A DNA stretch of 64,000 nucleotides from positions 868,001 to 932,000 of the forward strand of contig NZ_RKHQ01000002.1 in NCBI RefSeq assembly GCF_003751805.1. The letters run 5' to 3'. The stretch is from Salana multivorans (lineage in GTDB: Bacteria > Actinomycetota > Actinomycetes > Actinomycetales > Beutenbergiaceae). The notes below the pieces were generated by a model. The model ran no database searches. It had not been told where the DNA came from and saw only the letters and a list, made by a program, of their open reading frames with translations. Shown here piece by piece: positions 47,656 through 57,713 of the stretch (positions are counted from its first letter, which is position 1; each line of letters opens with the position of its first letter). The translations under genes and the position numbers were made by a program.

Positions 47656-48315
47656 GTGGAGCGACCCTGGCAGCGATGGTGGCGAGGCGCTCGCGGCGCA
47701 CGCCCCGGCGACCCGCCGCGCGACGCCCCACGCGAGCGCGCCGAGCCCGACGACGCGCCGGCGCCCGACGAGCGTCCGGCGGACCGCCCGCACCCGTCGC
47801 CCCAGGCGCGTCCGGCGCCGCAGCCACTCTCGGCGGAGGACGCCGACGCGACCGGTGACGCCGGCCAGCTCACCGATGCGACCCGCCCCCGCGCCGTGAC
47901 GCACGAGCGTCTGGTCGCGGCCATGCGACGTCACGGCTACCACTACCTCGTCGACGAGCGCGGCGACCTGTGCGGGCTGTGGGGGTACCGGTTCTTCTCC
48001 TTCCACCTCGTTCGCGGCGCGATCCTCCAAGTGCGCGCCCGCTGGACGCGACAGGGCGACATCGAGCGGCTGTGGGAGCTGCTCGGGATCTGCGAGGGGT
48101 GGAACCGGCGCAACCCCTACCCCAAGTGCTACGTCCGCGTGCTCGACGACGGCCGCGTCCACGTCCTCACCGAGACCGCCGTGCCCGTCGCGGCCGGGCT
48201 CACCGACGCCCAGCTCGACCATCACCTCCAGGTGGGGCTGGCGGCCGGTACGGCGGTGTTCGACGACCTCGACCGGCGCTATCCCGACCCGGTCGCGTCG
48301 GGACCGGCGGCATGA
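47656..48315 (+). CDS. YbjN-domain protein 1
   Basis: A 219-residue protein. Residues 1-80 are disordered, rich in Pro, Ala, Arg and Asp. The C-terminal 135 residues form a YbjN-type sensory domain (VTHERLVAAMRRHGYHYLVDERGDLCGLWGYRFFSFHLV). YbjN-family proteins resemble type III secretion chaperones in fold and are linked to stress responses, without a defined activity. Its stop overlaps the next gene's start as ATGA, and the two probably work as a pair or hetero-oligomer. Confidence 0.75.
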   Translation: MERPWQRWWRGARGARPGDPPRDAPRERAEPDDAPAPDERPADRPHPSPQARPAPQPLSAEDADATGDAGQLTDATRPRAVTHERLVAAMRRHGYHYLVDERGDLCGLWGYRFFSFHLVRGAILQVRARWTRQGDIERLWELLGICEGWNRRNPYPKCYVRVLDDGRVHVLTETAVPVAAGLTDAQLDHHLQVGLAAGTAVFDDLDRRYPDPVASGPAA

Positions 48316-48857
48316 GCACGCCGGACCAGCCCGGCGGCCGGCCGCGCGGCGGCAGCGGGACCAGCGGGAACGGCGGCGGGTCGCGCCGCGCCGGTCGCGG
48401 GTCCCGCGGGCCTGCCGGCCGGGGATCGGCGGTCGAGGACGTGACCCCGGAGCGCATCCGGGTGGCCGTCTCGACGCGCGGCGAGCTCGTGCGCGAGACC
48501 GAGGACGGTGCGACGGGTCGCAACGGCGGCTGGGCCTACGAGGCCTCGCTCGTCGGCACCGACGTCGTCGTGCGGCTCGCCTGGCCGCGGCTGCTGCCGC
48601 ACGAGTCCCGGCGCGGGCTCCTGCAGCTGCTCAACGACTGGAACCGCGACCGCATCCTGCCGACCCTGCGGCTCTCGGAGCACACCGAGGGGCTGGGCGT
48701 CGTCGCGACGTTCACGGTCTCGGCCGTGCCCGGGATGACCCGGGAGCAGCTCGCCGAGGTGGTGGAGGTCGGCGTCGTGGCCGGCGCGGGGGCGCTCACC
48801 GCCCTCTCCTCGTCCGTCCCGCCCGCCACGCGGCCCGAGGACGACGCCGCCGACTGA
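48312..48857 (+). CDS. YbjN-domain protein 2
   Basis: A 181-residue paralogue of the preceding protein: a Gly/Arg/Ser-rich head of about 40 residues, then a YbjN-like domain (ERIRVAVSTRGELVRETEDG, RGLLQLLNDWNRDRILPTLRL). The WNRDRILP segment corresponds to WNRRNPYPKCYV in the first protein, so the two derive from a duplication. The ATG is in a 4-nt overlap with the upstream stop. It converges on miaB, 56 bp away. Confidence 0.75.
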   Translation: MSTPDQPGGRPRGGSGTSGNGGGSRRAGRGSRGPAGRGSAVEDVTPERIRVAVSTRGELVRETEDGATGRNGGWAYEASLVGTDVVVRLAWPRLLPHESRRGLLQLLNDWNRDRILPTLRLSEHTEGLGVVATFTVSAVPGMTREQLAEVVEVGVVAGAGALTALSSSVPPATRPEDDAAD

Positions 48858-48913
48858 CGCGGCGACCGATCGACGCGTCCGCCGGACGTGAACGTGCCGC
48901 CGGACGCGGACGC

Positions 48914-50464
48914 TCAGCGCACGCGCAGCGTCGGCAGCCCGAGCGTGACCGGCCCGGCCGGCGCCGCGCTGCCCGCACCGCTCCCGTCACCGGCGCCGTG
49001 CGACGCGCCGCAGGAGTCCCCGCCCTCGCGGCGGGCCTGCCACGCGTCGCCGGAGCGGGTGCGCCGGACGGACGTCACCGCGCCGTCCGACATGAGGTGG
49101 TGCGGCGCCGCCCCGGTGATCCGGACCGTCACCATGTCGCCCGGGCGGGGGCGCTCGTCCTCGGGCAGGTCGCCGAGCCCGACGTGGACGAGCCGGTTGT
49201 CCGGCGCGCGACCCGAGATGCGCCCGGACGCGGCGTCCTTGCGGCCGTCGGTCTCGGCGACGAGGACCTCGAGCTCGCGGCCGACCTGCGCGGCGTTCTC
49301 CTCCGCGCTGATCCGCTCCTGGAGCGCGATGAGCCGCCCGTACCGCTCGGCGACGACCTCGGGCGGCACCTGGTCGGGCAGGTCGGACGCGGGCGTGCCC
49401 GGGCGCGGGGAGTACTGGAAGGTGAAGGCGGCGGAGAACCGGGACGCCTCGACCACGTCGAGCGTGTGCTGGAAGTCCTCCTCGGTCTCACCGGGGAAGC
49501 CGACGATGATGTCGGTCGTGATCGCGGCGTCGGGGATCGAGGCGCGGACGCGATCGAGGATGCCGAGGAACCGGGCGCTGCGGTAGCTGCGGCGCATCGA
49601 GCGCAGGACGGCGTCGGACCCCGACTGGAGCGGCATGTGGAGGCTCGGCATGACGGCTGGGGTCTCGGCCATCGCGGCGATGACGTCGTCGGTGAAGGCG
49701 GCCGGGTGCGGGCTGGTGAACCTGATCCGCTCGAGACCGTCGATCCGGCCGCACGCCCGCAGCAGGCGGGCGAACGCGTCACGCTCCCCGAACGAGACAC
49801 CGTAGGAGTTGACGTTCTGGCCCAGGAGTGTCACCTCGATGGCGCCGTCGCGGACGACCTGCTCGACCTCGGCGAGGATCTCCCCCGGCCGCCGGTCCCG
49901 CTCCTTGCCCCGCAGGTGCGGGACGATGCAGAAGGTGCACGTGTTGTTGCAGCCGACCGAGATCGAGACCCAGGCGGCGTAGACGCTCTCCCGGCGTGTC
50001 GGCAGCGTCGAGGGGAAGACCTGGAGCGACTCGTGGATCTCGACCTGCGCCTCGGCGTTGTGCCGGGCACGCTCGAGCAGGACGGGCAGGGCGTCGATGT
50101 TGTGCGTGCCGAACACGACGTCGACCCACGGCGCGCGCTTGATGATGCCCTCGCGGTCCTGCTGCGCCATGCAGCCGCCGACGGCGATCTGCAGGCCGGG
50201 CCGCTCGCGCTTGACGCCGGCGAGCCGACCGAGGTTGCCGTAGAGGCGGGTGGCCGCGTTCTCGCGGACCGCGCACGTGTTGATGACGACGACGTCGGCG
50301 CTCTCGGCGTCGGCGGCGACGTCGCTGCCCGCGCCGTCGGGGAACGCCGGGACCATGCCGGCGGCCTCGAGGAGGCCGGCCATGCGCTCGGAGTCGTGCA
50401 CGTTCATCTGGCACCCGAGGGTGCGGATGACGTACGTGCGGGGCTCGGCGGCAAGGGCGGTCAC
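48914..50464 (-). CDS. miaB: tRNA-2-methylthio-N6-dimethylallyladenosine synthase MiaB
   Basis: A radical-SAM methylthiotransferase that finishes the ms2i6A37 modification begun by MiaA. It has 516 residues. The N-terminal UPF0004 domain carries the sacrificial cluster ([16 protein letters not shown] and GGCMAQQ cysteines). The radical SAM cluster C172-x3-C176-x2-C179 (CNNTCTFC) follows, then a C-terminal TRAM domain and a Gly/Ser-rich tail of about 45 residues. The GTG at 50464 begins the conserved sequence; the frame upstream is antisense to gluA. Confidence 0.95.
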   Translation of the reverse strand: MTALAAEPRTYVIRTLGCQMNVHDSERMAGLLEAAGMVPAFPDGAGSDVAADAESADVVVINTCAVRENAATRLYGNLGRLAGVKRERPGLQIAVGGCMAQQDREGIIKRAPWVDVVFGTHNIDALPVLLERARHNAEAQVEIHESLQVFPSTLPTRRESVYAAWVSISVGCNNTCTFCIVPHLRGKERDRRPGEILAEVEQVVRDGAIEVTLLGQNVNSYGVSFGERDAFARLLRACGRIDGLERIRFTSPHPAAFTDDVIAAMAETPAVMPSLHMPLQSGSDAVLRSMRRSYRSARFLGILDRVRASIPDAAITTDIIVGFPGETEEDFQHTLDVVEASRFSAAFTFQYSPRPGTPASDLPDQVPPEVVAERYGRLIALQERISAEENAAQVGRELEVLVAETDGRKDAASGRISGRAPDNRLVHVGLGDLPEDERPRPGDMVTVRITGAAPHHLMSDGAVTSVRRTRSGDAWQARREGGDSCGASHGAGDGSGAGSAAPAGPVTLGLPTLRVR

Positions 50465-50472
50465 GGGCCCAG

Positions 50473-50478
50473 ATTCTA
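50473..50478 (-). promoter_or_regulatory. -10 hexamer of miaB
   Basis: TAGAAT on the minus strand, 8 nt before the GTG, a close match to the sigma-70 -10 consensus. No clear -35. Confidence 0.5.
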
Positions 50479-50533
50479 CGGGCGTTGCACATTCGTTACC
50501 TCCATGCCGTCGTGAGCCGCGCCCATCTCGGGT

Positions 50534-50539
50534 TACCGT
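50534..50539 (+). promoter_or_regulatory. -10-like hexamer before gluA
   Basis: TACCGT, 6 nt before the ATG at 50546; leaderless geometry. Confidence 0.4.
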
Positions 50540-50545
50540 GCCCGG

Positions 50546-51355
<810 letters not shown>

Positions 51356-51428
51356 CCGCCGAAACCACGACGCAACCTCGACGCAACCCGCAGGGGAAAG
51401 GAGCCGACGCAGACTGACACCACGACCT

Positions 51429-51450
51429 CCGGGCCGGCCCACCGGCCCGG
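51429..51450 (+). other. Strong hairpin between gluA and gluB
   Basis: CCGGGCCGG-ccca-CCGGCCCGG is a perfect 9-bp GC stem with a 4-nt loop, 74 bp after the gluA stop and 88 bp before gluB. It could stabilise or partly terminate the transcript, so that the binding protein is made at a different level from the ATPase. Confidence 0.6.
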
Positions 51451-51537
51451 TCGGCGGGTCATCGACCCGCACCGGCTGCGGGAACTTCCGGCAGCCACGG
51501 GGCCTAGCCCCCACCTCGCACACGAAGGAGCACAACG

Positions 51538-52467
51538 ATGCGCAAGACTCGCGTGACGATCGCCGCACTCATCGCCGCGGCCGCGCTGGCCCTCGGGGCC
51601 TGCGCCAGCGACGGGGACGGAGGCGGCGGACAGTCCTCGGACGAGGCAACGGAGAGCACCGACACGGGCGGAGGCGCCGAGGAGACCCCGACCGACGACG
51701 CGGCCGGCGGCGGGAGCGCCGACGTCCTGTGCTCGGACGGCGGGACGGTCAAGATCGGCATCAAGTTCGACCAGCCGGGCCTCGGGTTCCAGGAGGGCTC
51801 CGACTACACCGGGTTCGACGTCGACGTCGCCCGCTACATCGCCGACCAGCTCGGGTGCGGTGACATCGAGTTCATCTCCTCCCCGTCCGCCCAGCGCGAG
51901 AACATGCTGCAGACCGGACAGGTCGACATGATCGTCGCGACGTACTCGATCACGGACGCCCGCAAGGAGGTCGTGGACTTCGCCGGACCGTACTTCGTCG
52001 CGGGGCAGGACCTGCTAGTCGCCGCCGACGACGACTCGATCAACGGCCCCGACGACCTCACCGGCAAGAACCTCTGCTCGGTGACCGGCTCGACGTCGGC
52101 CGAGCGGGTCAAGTCGGACTTCAACACCGAGGTCAACCTCGTCGAGCAGCCCGGCTACGCCGACTGCCTCACCTTCCTCGGCGGCAACGTCGACGCCGTG
52201 ACGACGGACGACATCATCCTCGCCGGGCTCGCGGCCACGCCCGCGAACAAGGGCAAGTTCCGCGTCGTCGGCAACCCGTTCTCGGAGGAGAACTACGGGG
52301 TCGGCCTCCCCAAGGGCTCCACGGCCACGTGCGAGGCGATCAACGAGGCCATCACGTCGATGATCGACTCGGGCGAGTGGGAGAAGGCGGTGTCCTCGAA
52401 CACCGACGGCACGGGCTACACGCCCAACGCCGACCTCAACCCGCCGACGCCCGCGGCCTGCAGCTGA
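51538..52467 (+). CDS. gluB: Glutamate-binding lipoprotein of the ABC transporter
   Basis: A 309-residue extracytoplasmic solute-binding protein of family 3. A lipoprotein signal peptide ends in the lipobox LGAC with lipid-anchored C22; a Ser/Thr/Asp/Gly-rich spacer of about 35 residues follows. The binding domain has [16 protein letters not shown], and [30 protein letters not shown] precedes the ATG. It captures the amino acid and delivers it to the GluCD channel. Confidence 0.93.
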   Translation: MRKTRVTIAALIAAAALALGACASDGDGGGGQSSDEATESTDTGGGAEETPTDDAAGGGSADVLCSDGGTVKIGIKFDQPGLGFQEGSDYTGFDVDVARYIADQLGCGDIEFISSPSAQRENMLQTGQVDMIVATYSITDARKEVVDFAGPYFVAGQDLLVAADDDSINGPDDLTGKNLCSVTGSTSAERVKSDFNTEVNLVEQPGYADCLTFLGGNVDAVTTDDIILAGLAATPANKGKFRVVGNPFSEENYGVGLPKGSTATCEAINEAITSMIDSGEWEKAVSSNTDGTGYTPNADLNPPTPAACS

Positions 52468-52580
52468 CCGACGCTCGTCCCGACCCCGGGTCGGCTCGCC
52501 CCGCGTGAGCCGGCTCGGGGTCCGTCAGCGACGACCGCGGTCGCGGCCGTCCCGTCCGACGGCGAGAGGAGCTTCCTGCC

Positions 52581-53267
52581 GTGAACCTGTTCGAACAGGC
52601 GTGGTACCTCATCACCACGTACAACGTGCCGGGGTCGTTCTGGGTCAACATCCAGCTCACGTTCTGGGCCGGCCTCGGCGCGCTGGTCATCGGGACCGTC
52701 ATGGGCCTGATGCGCGTGGCACCGGTGTCGTCGCTCCAGTGGCTCGGCACCTCCTACGTCACGGTGTTCCGGAACATGCCGCTCACCGTCATCATGCTGC
52801 TGGGCATCCAGGCGATCTGGGGGCAGCTCAAGATCACGCTCGCGAGCGACTTCTACCTGAACTTCTTCGTCTACGCCGCCCTGGGGCTCGCGCTCTACCA
52901 CGCGGCCTTCGTGTGCGAGGCGGTGCGCTCGGGGATCAACACCGTGCCGCTCGGGCAGGCGGAGGCGGCACGGGCGATCGGCCTGTCGTTCCTCCCCGCC
53001 GCCCGGATCGTGCTGCTGCCGCAGGCGTTCCGCGGGGCGATCGCCCCGCTCGGCAACGTCCTCATCGCCCTCATCAAGAACTCGACCGTCGCGGCCGCCG
53101 CGTCGGTGGCGACGGAGACCTCCAGCGTCATGAAGACGATGATCGACCAGAACGGGAACTCGGTGGTCCTCATCTTCCTGCTGTTCGCCATCGGCTACGT
53201 CATCCTGGTCGTCCCCGTCGGCGTCGTCACGACGGCCCTGTCCAGGCGTCTGGCGGTGGCCCGATGA
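52581..53267 (+). CDS. gluC: Glutamate ABC transporter permease 1
   Basis: A 228-residue HisM-type permease with about five membrane segments. The cytoplasmic EAA loop that docks on the ATPase reads QAEAARAIGLSFLPAARIVLLPQAFR. The start is GTG with GAGAGGAGC upstream. Its stop overlaps the start of gluD as ATGA. A 113-bp gap separates it from gluB. Confidence 0.92.
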   Translation: MNLFEQAWYLITTYNVPGSFWVNIQLTFWAGLGALVIGTVMGLMRVAPVSSLQWLGTSYVTVFRNMPLTVIMLLGIQAIWGQLKITLASDFYLNFFVYAALGLALYHAAFVCEAVRSGINTVPLGQAEAARAIGLSFLPAARIVLLPQAFRGAIAPLGNVLIALIKNSTVAAAASVATETSSVMKTMIDQNGNSVVLIFLLFAIGYVILVVPVGVVTTALSRRLAVAR

Positions 53268-54148
53268 GCGCGTCCGTCCTGTTCGACTCCCCCGGGCCGC
53301 GGGGGCGTCGCACCATCGCGATCCTCAACGGGGTCGGCGTCCTCCTCGCCCTCGTCGTCGTGGGCCTCGCGCTGTGGAAGTTCGGCCAGGAGGGCCAGCT
53401 CGAGGCGTCGCGGTGGACGTCGCTGCTCACCTCCAACGCGTGGACCAACTACTTCCTGCCCGGGCTGCGCTCCACGCTCCTCGCCGCGCTCTTCGCCGTC
53501 GTGCTCGCGCTCGCCTTCGGGCTGGCGTTCGGGCTCGGACGTCTCGCGCCGTACCGGGTGGTCCGGATGTTCGCGGGGGCGGTCGTGGAGTTCTTCCGCG
53601 CCGTGCCGGTCCTCATCATGATGATCGCGCTGTGGCTGGGCCTCGGGTACGCCAAGGTGTCGTTCATCCCGTCCACGCGGGTGCCGCTGGTCGCCGTCGT
53701 CGTCGCGCTCATGCTCTACAACGGGTCGATCATCGCGGAGCTGGTCCGCTCGGGCGTGCACGGGCTGCCGCGAGGACAGCGCGAGGCCGCGGCCTCGATC
53801 GGGATGACGCACAACCAGTCGCTCGCATACGTGCAGCTCCCGCAGGCGCTGCTGGCGATGCTGCCGTCGCTCGTGTCCCAGTTCGTCATCATCCTCAAGG
53901 ACTCGGCGCTCGGGTACATCATCACGTTCAACGAGTTCCTGCAGCTCTCGCGGCAGTTCGGCGCGGCGAACGGCAACATGCTCCAGGCGCTCGTGCTGTG
54001 CGCCGTGGTGTTCATCGTCATCAACTGGCTGCTGACGAAGCTCGCCGACTGGGTGGCGCGACGCCTGTCGAGCCACACCTCGGGGCGGACGGCGCCCAGG
54101 ACACCGCTGCCGGTCCAGCGGGCCGCCGACGAGGCCGCCGGCCCCTGA
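53264..54148 (+). CDS. gluD: Glutamate ABC transporter permease 2
   Basis: A 294-residue partner permease with about five membrane helices; the first lies at about residues 21-41 after a short cytoplasmic head. The EAA loop is REAAASIGMTHNQSLAYVQLPQALL. The last 30 residues are basic and disordered. The ATG overlaps the gluC stop, so the two subunits are made in equal amounts. A large inverted repeat follows. Confidence 0.92.
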   Translation: MSASVLFDSPGPRGRRTIAILNGVGVLLALVVVGLALWKFGQEGQLEASRWTSLLTSNAWTNYFLPGLRSTLLAALFAVVLALAFGLAFGLGRLAPYRVVRMFAGAVVEFFRAVPVLIMMIALWLGLGYAKVSFIPSTRVPLVAVVVALMLYNGSIIAELVRSGVHGLPRGQREAAASIGMTHNQSLAYVQLPQALLAMLPSLVSQFVIILKDSALGYIITFNEFLQLSRQFGAANGNMLQALVLCAVVFIVINWLLTKLADWVARRLSSHTSGRTAPRTPLPVQRAADEAAGP

Positions 54149-54163
54149 GCCCGGTGGCGACGG

Positions 54164-54222
54164 CTCCGACATCGGGGTGGATCGAGTCGCGATTGGCGAT
54201 CCGGTCCACCCCACTGTCGGAG
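54164..54222. terminator. Bidirectional terminator between gluD and recX
   Basis: Two nested perfect 8-bp inverted repeats: CTCCGACA (54164-54171) with TGTCGGAG (54215-54222), and GGGGTGGA (54174-54181) with TCCACCCC (54205-54212), separated by 2-nt internal loops and closed by a 23-nt loop. It lies between the converging genes. Confidence 0.75.
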
Positions 54223-54275
54223 GGCGCACGAGTGGGCGGACTCGCCGTCGGCCACCGAGCCCAGCCGGCGCCGGG

Positions 54276-54887
54276 CTACTCCTCCTCGCCGAGGATCTCC
54301 GTCACGATCCGGTAGGCGGCTCCCGGCGCATGGCCCTTGCGGGCGAGCATCCCGACGAGCCGACGCACCCGGACCTCGTGCGGCAGGTGCGCGGACGACG
54401 GGGCTCGACGGCGGACGAGGTCGCGCGCGGCGGCGTCCTCGTCGTCCCGGTCGATCTCCTCCAGCGCCCGTTCGGCGACCTCGCGGTCGATGCCCCGGCG
54501 CGCCAGCTCCTGCGCGAGCGCCCGACGGGCCAGCCCGCGCTCCGTGTGCCGGGTGCGCACGAGCATCGCCGCGTACTCGGCGTCGTCGACCAGCCCGACC
54601 TCCTGGTACCGGTCGAGCACGCGCTCGGCGACGTCCTCGGGGACGCCCTTGCGGGCCATCGCCTCGGCGAGCTGGTGGCGCGAGCGCGGCGAGGAGGTGA
54701 GCAGTCGCAGCGCGATGGTACGGGCGACCTGCTCGGGATCGGGCTCGGCGTCGACCGCCGCGGCCCCCGTCTCGGGGGGCTCCTGGACCCAGCCGGGGGC
54801 TCGCCGCGGCCTGCGCGCGCGGCGAGCTCCCCGGTCCGTGGTCCGACCCGTGCGGTCCCCGGGGCTCGCGGGCTCCTCCCCCGCCAT
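54276..54887 (-). CDS. recX: RecA regulator RecX
   Basis: A 203-residue all-helical protein that caps and limits RecA filaments. The three-helix repeats are recognisable (RTIALRLLTSSPRSRHQLAEAMARKG, then DRYQEVGLVDDAEYAAMLVRTR, and RRLVGMLARKGHAPGAAYRIV). An Arg/Pro-rich N-terminal 50 residues is variable. The start lies 2 bp after the recA stop, so it is co-transcribed and SOS-regulated with recA. Confidence 0.92.
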   Translation of the reverse strand: MAGEEPASPGDRTGRTTDRGARRARRPRRAPGWVQEPPETGAAAVDAEPDPEQVARTIALRLLTSSPRSRHQLAEAMARKGVPEDVAERVLDRYQEVGLVDDAEYAAMLVRTRHTERGLARRALAQELARRGIDREVAERALEEIDRDDEDAAARDLVRRRAPSSAHLPHEVRVRRLVGMLARKGHAPGAAYRIVTEILGEEE

Positions 54888-54889
54888 CG

Positions 54890-55990
54890 TCAGAAGTCGA
54901 CGGGGGTGTCCTCGAGCTCGGACGCGTCGTCCGGAACCTTGACCCCGATGCCGAGCTTCGTCTTGATCTTCGTCTCGATCTCGTTCGCGAGCTCGGGGTT
55001 GTCGATGAGGAACTTGCGGGCGTTCTCCTTGCCCTGTCCGAGCTGGTCGCCCTCGTAGGTGTACCAGGCGCCGGACTTGCGGACGATGCCCTCCTCGACC
55101 CCGAGGTCGATGAGGCCGCCCTCGCGGGAGATGCCGTGGCCGTAGAGGATGTCGAACTCCGCCTGCTTGAAGGGCGGCGCCATCTTGTTCTTGACGACCT
55201 TGACGCGGGTGCGGTTCCCGACGGGCTCGCTGCCCTCCTTGAGGGTCTCGATCCGGCGCACGTCCAGACGCACCGAGGCGTAGAACTTGAGCGCCTTGCC
55301 GCCCGTGGTGGTCTCGGGCGAGCCGAAGAAGACGCCGATCTTCTCGCGGAGCTGGTTGATGAAGATCGCGGTGGTGCCGGACGCGGACAGCGCGCCCGTC
55401 AGCTTGCGCAGCGCCTGCGACATGAGTCGTGCCTGGAGGCCGACGTGGCTGTCCCCCATCTCGCCCTCGATCTCGGCCTTCGGCACGAGCGCCGCGACGG
55501 AGTCGATGACGATGATGTCGAGCGCGCCGGAGCGGATGAGGGAGTCGGCGATCTCGAGCGCCTGCTCACCCGTGTCCGGCTGGGACACGTACAGCACGTC
55601 CGTGTCGACGCCGAGCTTGCGGGCGTACTCCGGGTCGAGCGCGTGCTCGGCGTCGATGAACGCCGCGATCCCGCCCAGCTTCTGCGCGTTGGCGACGGCG
55701 TGGAGCGCCACCGTGGTCTTGCCGGAGCTCTCCGGGCCGTAGACCTCGATGATCCGGCCGCGCGGGAGACCGCCGATGCCGAGTGCGACGTCGAGCGCGA
55801 TCGAGCTGGTCGGGATGACCGCGACGGGCGGGCGGGTGTCCTCGCCGAGACGCATGACGGAGCCCTTGCCGAAGCTCCGCTCGATCTGGCCGAGCGCCGC
55901 CTCGAGCGCCTTGAGCTTGTCGGGCTGGCCGCCCTTGCCGACGGCCGGACGGCCCTGACCTGCGGCCTGACGGCCCTGCTGAACTGCCAT
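54890..55990 (-). CDS. recA: Recombinase RecA
   Basis: Forms nucleoprotein filaments for homologous recombination and triggers LexA self-cleavage. It has 366 residues. Walker A is GPESSGKT at 85-92, Walker B is [13 protein letters not shown], loop L1 is [10 protein letters not shown] and loop L2 [20 protein letters not shown]. The start region of about 20 residues is Gly/Gln-rich. The ATG at 55990 has AGGAGAGACG upstream; the longer frame to 56059 is not conserved. No intein is present. Confidence 0.98.
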   Translation of the reverse strand: MAVQQGRQAAGQGRPAVGKGGQPDKLKALEAALGQIERSFGKGSVMRLGEDTRPPVAVIPTSSIALDVALGIGGLPRGRIIEVYGPESSGKTTVALHAVANAQKLGGIAAFIDAEHALDPEYARKLGVDTDVLYVSQPDTGEQALEIADSLIRSGALDIIVIDSVAALVPKAEIEGEMGDSHVGLQARLMSQALRKLTGALSASGTTAIFINQLREKIGVFFGSPETTTGGKALKFYASVRLDVRRIETLKEGSEPVGNRTRVKVVKNKMAPPFKQAEFDILYGHGISREGGLIDLGVEEGIVRKSGAWYTYEGDQLGQGKENARKFLIDNPELANEIETKIKTKLGIGVKVPDDASELEDTPVDF

Positions 55991-56156
55991 TCGTCTCTCC
56001 TGACGCTCGGGCCCTCGACGGGCCGTGACTCTCCTGGCCTCGGCCAGTGCCTCCCTCACCGGGAGGCCTGGAGGTGACGTTATGCCCGGCCACTGACATC
56101 GAGCGGCGGCGTTCCCCGATCCGTGGGGAGCGCGACCTCTCGGTCACCCGTGGACA

Positions 56157-56186
56157 ACTCTAGGTCGTACGGGTGTTCGATCACAA
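56157..56186 (-). promoter_or_regulatory. recA promoter
   Basis: On the minus strand TTGTGA (56181-56186) and TAGAGT (56157-56162), each 4/6 to consensus, are separated by 18 bp. The LexA box fills the spacer, the ideal place for repression. Confidence 0.6.
56165..56180. promoter_or_regulatory. LexA (SOS) box of recA
   Basis: TCGAACACCCGTACGA on the minus strand, one mismatch in 12 defined bases from TCGAAC-N4-GTTCGA. It differs from the LysM/lexA site only in the spacer. Confidence 0.8.
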
Positions 56187-56366
56187 CGAGGCGCGCACGG
56201 CGTGTCGCGGTGCGTGTCGAGCGCGTCTCCACGCGACGGGCCGGCCGTCCGGCGCGAGGACCGGCGCACCACCCGGCGCGCGCCAACCGGCGTGCCCCAC
56301 GCCCCCGCCGCGCACCACGATCCTGGGCGCACCGGCTGGGCGCACCGGCCGGGACCGCAGCCGGCG

Positions 56367-56597
56367 TCAGCGCCGCCGACCCGGCTTGGCCGCGCGGTGC
56401 AGCCACCGGACGGCGTCCGGCTGGTCGGTCGCGTCGCACAGCGCCTCCCACACCTCGCGCGGCGGGACGCCGGCGTCGAGCGCCTGCTGTGCCGTCCGCC
56501 CGTCGAGCGCGGACACGACGAGGTCGCCCGCCAGGCTGCGGGCGTAGCCCGGACCGAACACCTCGTCCATCACGGACCAGAACTCCGAGAGTCGCAC
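56367..56597 (-). CDS. DUF3046 protein
   Basis: A 76-residue protein of the actinobacterial DUF3046 family (MRLSEFWSVMDEVFGPGYARSLAGDLV, then GVPPREVWEALCD). It lies upstream of recA in nearly all actinobacteria, with no known function. The GTG start has TAGCGT 6 nt before it. It is separated from recA by the SOS promoter, so it need not be SOS-controlled. Confidence 0.9.
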   Translation of the reverse strand: MRLSEFWSVMDEVFGPGYARSLAGDLVVSALDGRTAQQALDAGVPPREVWEALCDATDQPDAVRWLHRAAKPGRRR

Positions 56598-56603
56598 GCC
56601 CCG

Positions 56604-56609
56604 ACGCTA
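56604..56609 (-). promoter_or_regulatory. -10-like hexamer before DUF3046
   Basis: TAGCGT on the minus strand, 6 nt before the GTG at 56597. Confidence 0.4.
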
Positions 56610-56795
56610 CCGGGCACGGCGGACGCCCGGACCCACGCCGTGGGTCCGGGCGTCCGCTGCCGCTGCCGTCCAGCCCGGGACGGGCCGAGACGAGCCGGGA
56701 ACGGCCACAGGCGCTCCGGGACCGCTCCGGCCGCGTCGCCCCCCGGCCGCTCCGGCCGCCGAAGCGGCCCCGAGCCGACCCCGGACCGCCTCGCC

Positions 56796-57713
56796 TCAGC
56801 CCTTGACCGCGCCCGCCGACATCCCGCGCACCAGGAACCGCTGGAGCCCGATGAACACCAGGATCGGGACGGTCATCGTGATGAACGCGCCGGCCGTGAG
56901 CAGCTCGGCGCCCTGCCCCTGGGTCCCGAGCAGCTGCTGGAGCTGGACGATCACCGTGGAGTTCGACGGGAGCAGGAACAGCTTCGCGATGAGCAGGTCG
57001 TTCCACACCCAGAGGAACTGCAGCGTCGCGAACGCCGCGATCGCCGGCATCGACATCGGGGCGACCAGCCGCCAGAACGTCTGGAAGTGGCTCGCCCCGT
57101 CGATCTTCGCGGACTCGACGATCGAGCCCGGAAGCGTCGCCATGTAGGTGCGCAGCGTGCTGATGCACAGCGGCATGGCGAAACCGGCATGCAGCAGCCA
57201 CACCGCGACGAACTGCCCGGAGATGCCGAGCCCGTACGGACCGAACACGTTGAGCAGCGGCTGGAGCGCCACCTGGTTCGGCACGACCATGAGCGCGACG
57301 ATGATGACGAACAGCGTCTCCTTCAGCGGGAAGTACGTGAAGGTGAAGGCGTACGCGGCGAAGGCGGCGAACATGACGGGCAGCACCGTCGCCGGGATCG
57401 ACACCGCGAGGGTGTTGATGAAGCCCATCCCCATGTTCGAGCCAGAGATGACGCCGGAGTAGTTGTCCAGCGTCCAGCCCTGGTGGATCGGATCGGTGAA
57501 GACCGTCCACCACCCCGACGACGTCACGGCGTCCCGGCTGCGGAACGAGCTGATGAGCAGCGCGATCGTCGGCAGCGTCCACAGGAGCGCCAGCACGACC
57601 ATGACGACGATCGACACCCAGCTCCGGCGCCGCCCGTCGCGCATGAAGCCCTTCTGCTTGTTGACCCTGACCTGCGGCGCAGTGACCGCGGCCGGCTTGG
57701 CGAGCGCGGTCAT
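56796..57713 (-). CDS. CUT1 sugar ABC transporter permease (MalG-like)
   Basis: A 305-residue inner-membrane permease with six predicted helices, the first at about residues 33-54. The EAA loop is VESAKIDGASHFQTFWRLVAPMSMP. It pairs with the MalF-like protein, whose stop overlaps this start as ATGA. No ATPase gene is present in the cluster; such actinobacterial systems usually share a general ATPase of the MsiK type encoded elsewhere. The sugar cannot be named. Confidence 0.9.
   Translation of the reverse strand: MTALAKPAAVTAPQVRVNKQKGFMRDGRRRSWVSIVVMVVLALLWTLPTIALLISSFRSRDAVTSSGWWTVFTDPIHQGWTLDNYSGVISGSNMGMGFINTLAVSIPATVLPVMFAAFAAYAFTFTYFPLKETLFVIIVALMVVPNQVALQPLLNVFGPYGLGISGQFVAVWLLHAGFAMPLCISTLRTYMATLPGSIVESAKIDGASHFQTFWRLVAPMSMPAIAAFATLQFLWVWNDLLIAKLFLLPSNSTVIVQLQQLLGTQGQGAELLTAGAFITMTVPILVFIGLQRFLVRGMSAGAVKG

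Larger units (their letters stand above)
55991..56366. other. recA upstream region
   Basis: 376 bp between DUF3046 and recA. It contains the recA promoter and SOS box (56157-56186) and a leader of about 160 nt, including GAGGTGACGTTATG near 56070-56083. The part from 56187 to 56366 holds nothing I can assign. Confidence 0.6.
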
